64,000 nucleotides of DNA. It comes from an uncultured Verrucomicrobiota bacterium (GTDB lineage Bacteria; Verrucomicrobiota; Verrucomicrobiia; Limisphaerales; UBA9464). The DNA is taken from positions 1-64,000 of the forward strand of contig CAIMMI010000198.1 in assembly GCA_903842505.1 (NCBI GenBank). The letters are read 5' to 3'. The notes under the pieces were generated by a model. It had not been told where the DNA came from. It saw only the letters and a list, made by a program, of their open reading frames with translations, and ran no database searches. The translations under genes were made by a program, and so were the position numbers. Position 1 is the first letter of the stretch, and each line of letters opens with the position of its first letter. Shown one piece after another: positions 12,801 through 19,045 of the stretch.

Positions 12801-15233
12801 CCGCAGATCGAAGTTCCCGGTGATCGCCTGCCACGCGAATGCCGCACCGTCCGTAGTCCCACCAATGTCCCCTCCCTTGGCCGTCAGGTCGAACTCGCCG
12901 GTAGCACCCCGCGTCACCGTGCCGGCCACGGAGTCCTGACCCAGATTCGAGGGCGAAAGCTCGGACGCGACGAACGAAACGGTCGATCCAGCCGCGATCG
13001 GATTCGGATTGTCCGCACGATCCGTGACGCCCGTAAGCGTCACCGTGTAACGCGTCCCGACCGTCATCGGCGCAACCGCCAGAACGATCCGATGCGAGGC
13101 ATCGCCCTCGGCAGCGCTGTTGATGGCCAGCGCGGGCGACAACTGGAACACCGTGGCCACAGGTCCGGCAGGAATCCGGACCGGTTCGTCCAATTCCAGG
13201 ACTACGCTTCCCAACCCGTTGTTGAAGGCCCGCATCACCGTCGGTGCAACCAGATCCCGGGTCACGACCAACGACGCCTCGGCGCTCGTCGTTGCCCCGA
13301 TCTCGTTCGAGACCACGACGGAGTACTTCACCCCGTTGGCCGACAACGGAGCCCCAGGCAGCGTGAAGGTGGGCCCGTTCGCTCCGCTGATGGGAACGCC
13401 GTTGCTGCGCCATTGCCACGCGGATGCATCGTTGTCGACCGTGGTCACCGCAAAGGTCACCGGGCGCCCTTCGACAACCGACGCGCCCTGCGGCTGCTGC
13501 GCAATGCGCGGCGCCGTCGCCGGGACCAACAGGAGGTAGTCGAGGTCACCGCTCGCCGGGTTCATCCGCAACGTCGTGGTGCCCCCGAACTGCAAAATGC
13601 GCGCCGCCCCGTTCGCATCCCGGAGGGGCACGAGCCGGTTGACGCCCCACCCGCCAGTCCCATCCCCATTGAATGTCCCAAGTTCTTCCAGGGTTTGCGC
13701 CGCCGTGGTCGCACCCGCCGTCACTCGCTGCAACGAACCCCGGATCGCACCCGAAGACGACTCGCCGTGGCTCATCGCGACCAGCACCCGGTACCGCCCC
13801 AACGGAATCGTCCGGGTGTAGTTGTACCACTGACCGTCCCCGATCCACCCCATCTTGTAATTCGCCGTCAAAGTCCAGGCCCCATCTGCCCGCGATACAT
13901 CGCCCGTCTGGTCCATCGGGATCCGGTTGTCATTCCGATACGCCGGGCTGGAACCGTCGGCTCCCCGGTTGAAGTCGACATTGAAGGTCGCCTGCAGGCC
14001 CGCATAGGCCCCGCCGAGGTAGGGCATGACACTCGCCGACGCGATCGTCTGGCCGGAGTTGAAGTTGAAGTCTTCCGCCTCGATCAGGAACGGACCCTTG
14101 GCGCTCGTCGTCAGGTCGACCCCGGTGTTGGCCGCGACCAAATTCGCCGCCTGCGCCCGATCGGGAACATTGTTGATCGTGAGGCGATAGGTCGTTCCGA
14201 TCGTCGCCGCAGCCGTCGTCAAACGGATCCGACGCAAGTCGGCGTCCTGCGTCGCCGCCGTCACCGCCAGAGACGGAGCCAGGCTGAAGCTCAAGGACGC
14301 CGCACCAACCGGTACCCGCACGGGTTCGCTGAACAGGAGTTCAATCTGGGTTGCCGACGCAAACGCTGCCGAGACCAGGACCGGTCGGACCGTGTCTGCC
14401 GTCACGGTCAACAGCGCCTCCGACGAAACCAGCGTTCCAAGCGCATTCGTCAGGAACGCCGTGAAGCGCGCTCCGTTGTCCGCCAGCGCGACCGGACCCA
14501 CCACCAGCGTCTTGGAAATCTGACCCGGCAGGGTTGCGCCGTTTCGTCGCCAGAAGATCTGGGTCGGTCCCTGGTTGTCGTAATCCACACTGAAGGTCGC
14601 CGAACCACCCTCAACGACGGTTGCCGCCACCGGTTGCTGCGAAATCCTGGGAGGCTGCGGGATCTGCCCCCACGCCGTGAACTGATCCAGCGGGATCGGT
14701 CCCTGATCCACCCCATCCGGCCTCAACCACCGCACCGCAAGGTTGTCTCCGCCCCCACCCTCCTTGTGCTGGGCCTCGATGTAATAGCTCTGCCCGGCCG
14801 TAAGCGGAATCAAGGCACTCTGCTGTTCCGCCGACGCTCCCCAGTCCCGGGAACCGGTCCAACCGGAAACACTCGCGATAACCCTCCGGTTCGCAGGGCT
14901 GGCATCCGTGCTCAGGAAGAGCGTCGAAGCATCGTCGCTGGCGATCCAGAAGCGGTAGTTCCCAGTCACCGGCGCGAGGAACGTCGCCCGCAACCGCTGG
15001 CCGTAATTGTCCTCCGAATCCACCGGCGTCTCGAAAAAGTCCGTGATCGTTACTGTCCGGGACGGTGACGCCGGAAACGCCGGATTGTTGGTCAGGTCCG
15101 CCAGCGTGCTGCCGCCAATACCGGCATAAACCTCACGCAGGATGCTGCCCGCTCTCGCGGAGCCGCCGCCCAAAGCCAACCAGAGCGCCACGACGCCAAC
15201 GACCCAACCCATGGACCGAGAATGCTTGAACAT
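3870..15233 (-). CDS. Giant secreted multidomain protein (3787 aa): PA14-like, Ig-like, CBM-like, multiple lamin-tail domains, CotH-like region, putative-Ig repeats
   Basis: Signal peptide MFKHSRSMGWVVGVVALWLALGGGSARA; PA14-like NYRFWIASDDASTLFLSTD; repeated lamin-tail type segments such as VVINEIHYHPISEDDADEFVELHNRS; CotH-like WNILPWDMDWVLGAGDG; He_PIG-like LASDPEGTVVRFRLEG repeats. Confidence 0.93.
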   Translation of the reverse strand: MFKHSRSMGWVVGVVALWLALGGGSARAGSILREVYAGIGGSTLADLTNNPAFPASPSRTVTITDFFETPVDSEDNYGQRLRATFLAPVTGNYRFWIASDDASTLFLSTDASPANRRVIASVSGWTGSRDWGASAEQQSALIPLTAGQSYYIEAQHKEGGGGDNLAVRWLRPDGVDQGPIPLDQFTAWGQIPQPPRISQQPVAATVVEGGSATFSVDYDNQGPTQIFWRRNGATLPGQISKTLVVGPVALADNGARFTAFLTNALGTLVSSEALLTVTADTVRPVLVSAAFASATQIELLFSEPVRVPVGAASLSFSLAPSLAVTAATQDADLRRIRLTTAAATIGTTYRLTINNVPDRAQAANLVAANTGVDLTTSAKGPFLIEAEDFNFNSGQTIASASVMPYLGGAYAGLQATFNVDFNRGADGSSPAYRNDNRIPMDQTGDVSRADGAWTLTANYKMGWIGDGQWYNYTRTIPLGRYRVLVAMSHGESSSGAIRGSLQRVTAGATTAAQTLEELGTFNGDGTGGWGVNRLVPLRDANGAARILQFGGTTTLRMNPASGDLDYLLLVPATAPRIAQQPQGASVVEGRPVTFAVTTVDNDASAWQWRSNGVPISGANGPTFTLPGAPLSANGVKYSVVVSNEIGATTSAEASLVVTRDLVAPTVMRAFNNGLGSVVLELDEPVRIPAGPVATVFQLSPALAINSAAEGDASHRIVLAVAPMTVGTRYTVTLTGVTDRADNPNPIAAGSTVSFVASELSPSNLGQDSVAGTVTRGATGEFDLTAKGGDIGGTTDGAAFAWQAITGNFDLRVRVADLTITDPYAVAGLMARVGQTGNAIFAGTFASSTRPGVFFESRGAAGVDAAVGTLRGGYPVNYPYTWLRLRRAGNELAGFGSMDGQRWTQVGSLTVPLPTQLSVGLALAGRDAASVAVARFRDYGNATGAVIAPFVPVREGLGVSSRRTRIVVSEIHYDTAVTGPGSASEFIELFNAGDVFEDLSGWTIRGGATYRFPDGFRLGAGQFVVVAADPAALQAASGLTTVLGPFVGTLSNGGDEVEVRDELGARKLFVEYGDNDPWPVAASGTGHSLVLVNPSYGESDPRAWAASAFRGGSPGNLDPIAADPADGVVINEALTHTDLPLVDYVELHNRTRVGVNLSGCVLTDDFTTNRYRFPAGMTIPARGFLVLDETQLGFRLSAAGETVYLVSSNGLRVLDAVRTGGQENGVSSGRVPDGASEWRRLASRTPGAANGAWRVEDVVINEIHYHPISEDDADEFVELHNRSLVAVDLAGWRLDSGVGFTFPTGASIPAGGFVVVGGDRARLLSNHPGLAPATVFGDWSGSLANGGERLALSKPDTLLTTNELGEVTTTTLRIRVAEVRYQDGGRWGKWADGGGSSLELIDPRADPMRAASWADSDESTKASWEQVTVTDTLRFGSQVPDALHLGMMGAGECLVDDVQVLGPGNAALLANGGFETGAGTAATGWSFLGHHAASRVESAGAFAGARVLRVIAPGDLDAGRNCVRAPLAAGLNNDINGTIRARVRWVAGWPELLIRTRGGGLEMTARMTVPRTLGTPGRANSRQVTNAGPAIFAVNHSPAVPDASQAVVVSARASDPDGISSVSLRFRVGESGAFTSLAMRDDGTGGDAAAGDGVWSATLAGRTAGTLVQFFIQAFDNAGTAVSAQFPSGPVFAGSPAVTEANIRWGDPVPFGTFEHIHSWTTQNVDNALGSDGLNNTFRDGTLVHGNLRVIYNAGIRRKGSPFTGQADFAMTVPADDLLLGASDRVYGLTGNGGEEGTKMRNQIANWFTRGLRLPHLNANYIRFFRNGSPHGSVGEDLEQPNNNFAEGWFPDGGDGDLHKVAFWFEFREDGGFDVVGADLGDYRNPNGRYNLSRYRWNWQARPNGTTANDFTNFFALITAANSRATNYEANLLNLVDVDQWMRMFVLDASLGNWDTWGVGNNQNKYIYYQPGGRWNILPWDMDWVLGAGDGPSRQLFGGQDGNVNFMFEWPAFRRMAWRAYREAVDGPFQRSAYLPQFNARSSALAFNRIDGNAPPQGIGDYLDARREFIRAQLTAADTAVFAITSNNGADFTSASPTAVIEGTAPFAAAEIRVNGLPVPTEWLDVQRFRLRVPLTKAVNALAITGVDRKGIAVPGLNDSITVSYSGAFEKASDFVVISEVQYNAAASGASFLELFNRSATTAFDLTGYRINGVGYMFPPGSVLPPGTYWVLARDRAAFSLAYGAGVQVFDEFPGSLDNGGERIALVQPVVGGELLVTDVRYDNRLPWPTNAGGFGPSLQLVDPARGSWRVANWATTATNAANRVTPGAASAVAQSLAAFPNLWINEVLPSNVAGPQDNAGDRDPYVEIINTGTTAVSLSGLMLTDNFTNLPAWTFPVGTAIPAGGFLTVWADGEPGESVPGIPHTSFRLNPSSGGVALVRRQGAGNTPAVLDYLTWEQLPAGRSFGSIPDGEPRTRRILFHPTPGATNDPVAPVVNVVINEVMAQNTRTLADPADGDWDDWIELHNTGSQSVDLASYYLTDNLTNSVSAMFRIPGGYPIPAGGFLLVWADNEGAQNVPANADLHAGFALSRNGEQVGLFDPAGNLVDGFTFGSQTNDISLGRFPDAAAPPLYFMETPTPRAPNVLAGANRPPVFSAIGDRVAPEQTEIAFTASATDPDAGQVVQYSLGPDAPAGTTIDPTTGAFRWATSESDGPAAYSFLIRASDNGTPPRIGSVRVNITISEINLPPVVVAVTNVVAAEGTLLSLQLPASDTDVPANSLGFAVEGDVPAGLTLSTVGLLTWLPGEALGGTAQTVRYRVTDNGSPAASSLAEVRITVLEVNNPPVFSQPAPVSLDELGQLDVQLVASDPEGTVVRFRLEGTVPAGLRLDESVGRIQWTPTEEQGPGAYVVLIRATDGSPEALSLVRELSITVREQNQSPVLEAIADRSVVAGGAVAFRAVAADADRPTQSLVFSLDPGAPVGASMDPGTGDFVWPTGGDQGASTNVITVRVTDNGPGNLSAARSFTVVTQPRFQVVLSEVLRQPVTPGTQFVELFNASTVTSWNLSGFQLGGSNLSFTFPANTTLLPGGRLVVVQSLAAFQAGFGSAVPVVGTWVGTLGGSSDSIVLRDPAGVVRDRLDYGAGYPWPGPVGASALSMQLLDARRDRNRAGNWGVATAFTGNRNVIGFLDSWRYFQDGPPVGGTNWRTTGFNDTGWPLGGGLLYVENAAVPTNKTTALTLGQLTYYFRRKVTLPSLPADVQVQINTILDDGYVLWINGRRAHALGMDDTDPTHDTVANRGVADAVLEGPFTIPASFLVPGENTFAVEVHQNSPGSSDIVFGLEMTLVGGTAPAATPGLANSVSGDLSEFPTLRINEVLTHNTTGITDQGGAREPWIELVNTGPQTVALGGLFLSDDDGNPTRWMFPAGASIPGGAFLTVFVDGEPAQSTSGEIHAGFRLASTAGAPLRLTLSRVENGSTQAVDHLRASIPALPDVASGRLPDGSVPGVFDVSPTPGAPNLSLTANRPPVFPPVAGLSIDEGAVVDFLLQASDPDQPGQTLTFERLSGPTGLAVSGGGRITWSTAELDGPSVTSVVVRVFDNGSPVLSVTNRFEITVREVNLSPAIQPVGEQRLTVGQSWSLDLVASDPDRPLQGLSFERGSGPSGLMVSGAGRVTWTPTDSDAGTNAVVVRVRDDGSPVLSAEVGFNIVVARTLNVSPTFDLPVFEADGRVRIVLRGTTGRRYRVETATVWGQWVSMTEWTADPSGLTLLATPEPGNGPRLYRALLLP

Positions 15234-15319
15234 GCGGAATATCCTTCACCTAGCAGGAATCATGCATTTTGACCAACGCATGAATCGAATGGGGCGAAAC
15301 GGTGACGGGCAGCAGAGGC

Positions 15320-15659
15320 CCAAGGTTCAGGTTTCAAGCCCCGTAGCAGTCGACGTGAGGAGGCTGGCGGGGAAGAAACGGAAGCTCTCAGATTCAAGTC
15401 TGAAGCTGGGACCGCCTCGTCACCTCGTCGGCTACGCGTAGCTGCCAACGTGAGGAGGCAGTCGCTGAAAAGTTCCCAGTTTCCAGATGCCAGTTTCCAG
15501 TTCTGGAAACTGGCAACTGGCAACTCCCCATCAGTGCCCCCACCCGGCGTGAATCCTGACCCGCCGCGTGGGGGCACGCAGCCCACAGTACGGCTCGAAC
15601 ACCGCCGTCAACCCCCTATCCCCAGTCTCCGGTAGCCAGATCCCAGTTCGGTCCACCGG
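15320..15659. repeat. Intergenic repeat hotspot: heptamer arrays plus REP-like 22-mers
   Basis: 22-mers at 15343-15364, 15414-15435 (inverted) and 15438-15459; 7-nt-period arrays at 15322-15342, 15383-15410, 15471-15523 and 15624-15651. Confidence 0.8.
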
Positions 15660-15719
15660 TGGAACTCAGCGCATCAATGCGGCATCGAATCCTTGCGCCC
15701 CCCGCAGCATTCTTTCTGA

Positions 15720-15851
15720 GCTGGCCGTGGCGGATTCATCTTCTACCGGGAACTGCCAACCAACTCCGGCGTCGAAGTCCTCCGCGTCCTCCATGGCGCG
15801 CGAGATCTGGACACACTCTTTGAAATCAGTCCCGAAACAATCAGTGTGCGA
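15720..15851 (+). pseudogene. Degenerate C-terminal fragment of a RelE/ParE-family toxin
   Basis: Frame starting at 15720 reads AGRGGFIFYRELPTNSGVEVLRVLHGARDLDTLFE; stop TGA at 15717-15719 just upstream and no start codon. FYRE and VLRVLHGARDLxxLFE resemble the ParE C-terminus. Confidence 0.6.
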
Positions 15852-15873
15852 CGCGTTCTCACCCGAATGCCCG

Positions 15874-16344
15874 TCACATCGCCGGCCGGCTCGGCGGCGG
15901 ATCAACCCGCGGCTGTCGGTGCATCAGAGTTTCCAGGACTTCATCCACCATCCCCAGGTGATCGTGCCCTTCGTACTGAGCCTTCACGTCCACCAGATAC
16001 CGGTTCAAGGTGTCCAGACGCTGGGCCAGCATCCGCGCCACATGCAGGGTGGCCACGGGCGAAACCCTCAGGAACTCTTCCGGATTCTCAACCACGGCAA
16101 ACGTCGACGTCTTCAGGGCCCGCACCGTGGCGGTGCAAGCGGTTCCCAGAAGGGCCGACATCTCCCCAAAGACCGCCCCCGCTTCGGACGTTGTCGCCAC
16201 GCGCACATTATCCCGCAGGATCTCCACCTCACCCTCAATCAGGACCATCATGGGCGCGGCAACCTGCCCCTGTTCGAGCACCGGATCGCCGGGTGCAACC
16301 CCGCGTCGGGGACAGTCGGCCACCAATTGGAGGAATCTTACCAT
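15874..16344 (-). CDS. Cyclic nucleotide-binding (Crp-like) single-domain protein
   Basis: 156 aa: VLEQGQVAAPMMVLIEGEVEILRDNVRVATTSEAGAVFGEMSALLGTACTATVRAL; no HTH seen. Confidence 0.8.
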   Translation of the reverse strand: MVRFLQLVADCPRRGVAPGDPVLEQGQVAAPMMVLIEGEVEILRDNVRVATTSEAGAVFGEMSALLGTACTATVRALKTSTFAVVENPEEFLRVSPVATLHVARMLAQRLDTLNRYLVDVKAQYEGHDHLGMVDEVLETLMHRQPRVDPPPSRPAM

Positions 16345-16416
16345 GGCAGGAATTGAATTACCGACGGTTGGCGGAGGGAGCCAGTGGAGATTCTCGATAA
16401 CCAGGATCCATCCGGA

Positions 16417-17142
16417 TCATGGGCTTCCGAGCACCTGCTTCACCGGCCCTTGAAAACTCGTCCACTCGGCAGCCCCGCTTTCAAGGTCGATCGAGATGCA
16501 GGTGGGCACCGGTCCAATCTGCCGCCCGGGGTTGAAGACCCACGTCGACTCGATCCGGTCCATCCATCCTCCCCGATCCAGGAACGGCGCATTGTGGATA
16601 TGGCCGGATAGGACCATCTGAGGCCGATGCGCCCGGATCCATCCGCCCAGGAATTCATCACCCCAAAACCGTTTCCCAGCCCAACTGACCGGGCTCTGGT
16701 CGGGTGGAGCGTGGTGGATCCAGACCCAGCGTTCCCGGACCTTCAGCGCATCCCTGGCCAATTGGGCCTCCAACTCCGCTCGTGAAACGGGACCATCCCA
16801 CCACGGACAGACCGTGAACAGCGTCCCGCCCATCTCCACGCTGTCGCCATCGACGTACAACTGCCCCTGCCGAGCCTCCTGGAGCCAACCCGCCACCGAT
16901 TCGTCCGCCGCCGACCGCCGATCGCCATCGTGATTTCCCGAACTCACGATCAAGGGGCGCCGATCCGAAATCCGACGCAGATACTTCTCCACGACCAGAG
17001 CCTGAACCGGCGCTTCGAGGATCGACGCGCGGTCCAGCAGATCCCCGCCGATGACCACGACATCATGGGATTCGGCCTGCGAAAGCAGCCAATCGAACTG
17101 TCTCAGCGAGTAGTGCAGGTCCGCGACGAACAGGATGCGCAT
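16417..17142 (-). CDS. Calcineurin-like metallophosphoesterase
   Basis: ATG at 17142 gives MRILFVADLHYSLRQFDWLL; motifs VVIGGDLLD, SSGNHDGD, LSGHIHNAP. Confidence 0.88.
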   Translation of the reverse strand: MRILFVADLHYSLRQFDWLLSQAESHDVVVIGGDLLDRASILEAPVQALVVEKYLRRISDRRPLIVSSGNHDGDRRSAADESVAGWLQEARQGQLYVDGDSVEMGGTLFTVCPWWDGPVSRAELEAQLARDALKVRERWVWIHHAPPDQSPVSWAGKRFWGDEFLGGWIRAHRPQMVLSGHIHNAPFLDRGGWMDRIESTWVFNPGRQIGPVPTCISIDLESGAAEWTSFQGPVKQVLGSP

Positions 17143-17492
17143 GAATCTCGATCCGGAGCCGGTGAAGGGAGGTTTCAGGGTGAGAGTGGCGCCTCCTCGT
17201 AACCTGAGGCGACGCCCAAAGCTGCCCAAAACCAGCAAACCTTTTCATGAACCCCATCACCCCTTTGCCGGATTCACCCGATGCCCCCCTTTTTACATCC
17301 GCATGTCGCATATGGGACATGCCATTGCAAATGGGCCGGACGCGGTCGCCCCGACCGTCACGCCTCCCCCTCATCGCGCAGACTGCCAACGGCAGGATTC
17401 CCGGGGCTCGACCACAGCACCGTCGCGCCGCCGGGGATGCCGGCATCGATCTGCCAGTTGATACGGGCACACCCGGACGCTAACCATCGGAC

Positions 17493-18821
17493 GTGTCGTC
17501 TTTCCTCCAATCCATTGAAGCGAAGCGCGATGGGGACGCGCTCGCCGACGAAGACATCCTCGCCTTCGTTCAGGGTGTCATCGCTGACGACGCCTCGGCC
17601 CGCATCCCTGACTATCAGGCTGCGGCCTTTCTCATGGCCGTTTACTTCCGCGGGCTCAATGACCGGGAAAGACGCACCCTGACGCTGGCGATGCGGGATT
17701 CGGGTGAGACGCTGGTATTTCCTCCGGATCCGGAACGACCGGTCGTTGACAAGCACTCCACCGGAGGAATCGGAGACAAGGTCTCCCTGCCGCTCGCTCC
17801 ACTCCTTGCGTGCCTGGGCTTCCGTGTCCCGATGATCTCGGGTCGCGGTCTCGGAATCACGGGAGGTACCCTCGACAAGCTGGAGTCGATCCCCGGCTTC
17901 ACCACCCGACTCGACCGGGACAGGATCCTGCGACAAGTCGACCGACTGGGCGTGGCCATGGCCGGACAGACCGACCAGATGGTGCCGGCTGACCGTCGAC
18001 TGTATGCGCTTCGGGACGTGACCGGAACCGTGCCCAGCCCAGACCTCATCACGGCTTCGATCCTCTCAAAGAAGCTGGCGGAAGGCCTCGATGCGCTGGT
18101 GCTGGACGTCAAGTTCGGGTCGGGAGCCTTCATGAAGGAACGGGATCAGGCCCGCGAACTGGCCATCCATCTCTGCAATCTCGCGAACGCCTGCGGTGTT
18201 CGGACCCGTGCGCTGCTGACCGACATGGATACACCCCTTGGCCGGGCTGCCGGCAACTGGCTGGAGATCCGGGAAACCGTCGAATGCCTTTCCGGCGCTG
18301 GTCCGGACGACCTCCGCGAACTGGTTCTTTCGGGCGCCGCACACCTGCTGGTGCTGACCCACCGGGAATCATCCATGGACTCCGCCGTCAGCACCGCCGC
18401 GCGTTGCCTCGATTCCGGTGCACCCCTCGCGAGATGGAACGACCTGCTTGCCGCGCAGGGAGCCGATCTGGCGCAGTACGCCACCCTGCTTTGCCGGGAT
18501 CCGCTGGCTCCGGCCATTGGAGAAGTCCACGCGCCGACTGCCGGATACGTCGCACGATGCGATGCCCGAATCCTGGGCGAAGTCATCCGGGACCTCGGAG
18601 GCGGGCGGACCACGCAGGACTCGGTGATCCTTCCGTGGGTTGGCATCGATCGAATTCGGAAGCTCGGAGAAAGGGTGGAGGCCAACGAACCGCTCTGCCG
18701 GGTGCACGCAATGGATCGCGCTGGACTGGACGCAACCCTGAACCGGGTCGTCGAAGCCTTCCGGGTCGTGAAGGATCCGCCCTCACCTCCCCCACGGATC
18801 ATCGAGGTCATCGGCAACTGA
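17493..18821 (+). CDS. deoA: Thymidine / pyrimidine-nucleoside phosphorylase
   Basis: 442 aa from GTG: VVDKHSTGGIGDKVSLPLAPLLACLGFRVPMISGRGLGITGGTLDKLESIPGF; LDALVLDVKFGSGAFM. deoA versus pdp not resolved. Confidence 0.92.
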   Translation: MSSFLQSIEAKRDGDALADEDILAFVQGVIADDASARIPDYQAAAFLMAVYFRGLNDRERRTLTLAMRDSGETLVFPPDPERPVVDKHSTGGIGDKVSLPLAPLLACLGFRVPMISGRGLGITGGTLDKLESIPGFTTRLDRDRILRQVDRLGVAMAGQTDQMVPADRRLYALRDVTGTVPSPDLITASILSKKLAEGLDALVLDVKFGSGAFMKERDQARELAIHLCNLANACGVRTRALLTDMDTPLGRAAGNWLEIRETVECLSGAGPDDLRELVLSGAAHLLVLTHRESSMDSAVSTAARCLDSGAPLARWNDLLAAQGADLAQYATLLCRDPLAPAIGEVHAPTAGYVARCDARILGEVIRDLGGGRTTQDSVILPWVGIDRIRKLGERVEANEPLCRVHAMDRAGLDATLNRVVEAFRVVKDPPSPPPRIIEVIGN

Positions 18822-19045
18822 CCGGGATGCAGCTGGGACCGCATCGCAACCGAGCCCACGTTCCTGAAGGATCCGGGATTGCTGCGATGTCTTCTCGCGG
18901 AAACAGGTCCTCGGAAGGCAACGTGGACGTCACCGCCCCGCCAGGCGAGGTGGCAACGCCTGGACGCACGCTTGAACCCGTCCCGTCTGATCAAGGCCTT
19001 GCGGGCAACCGCTTCGGTGGCCAAGTTGAGCCAGTAATTCGCATC

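Noticed and set aside
9252-15068. Long plus-strand ORFs (1078 aa at 9252-12488 and 859 aa at 12489-15068) opposite the giant gene
   Set aside because: Shadow ORFs of a high-GC coding strand: Arg/Pro/His-rich, no recognisable domains, while the minus frame has clear conserved motifs.
18284-19045. Upstream extension of the lamin-tail ORF
   Set aside because: Overlaps deoA in another frame; the signal peptide at ATG 19046 marks the likely start.
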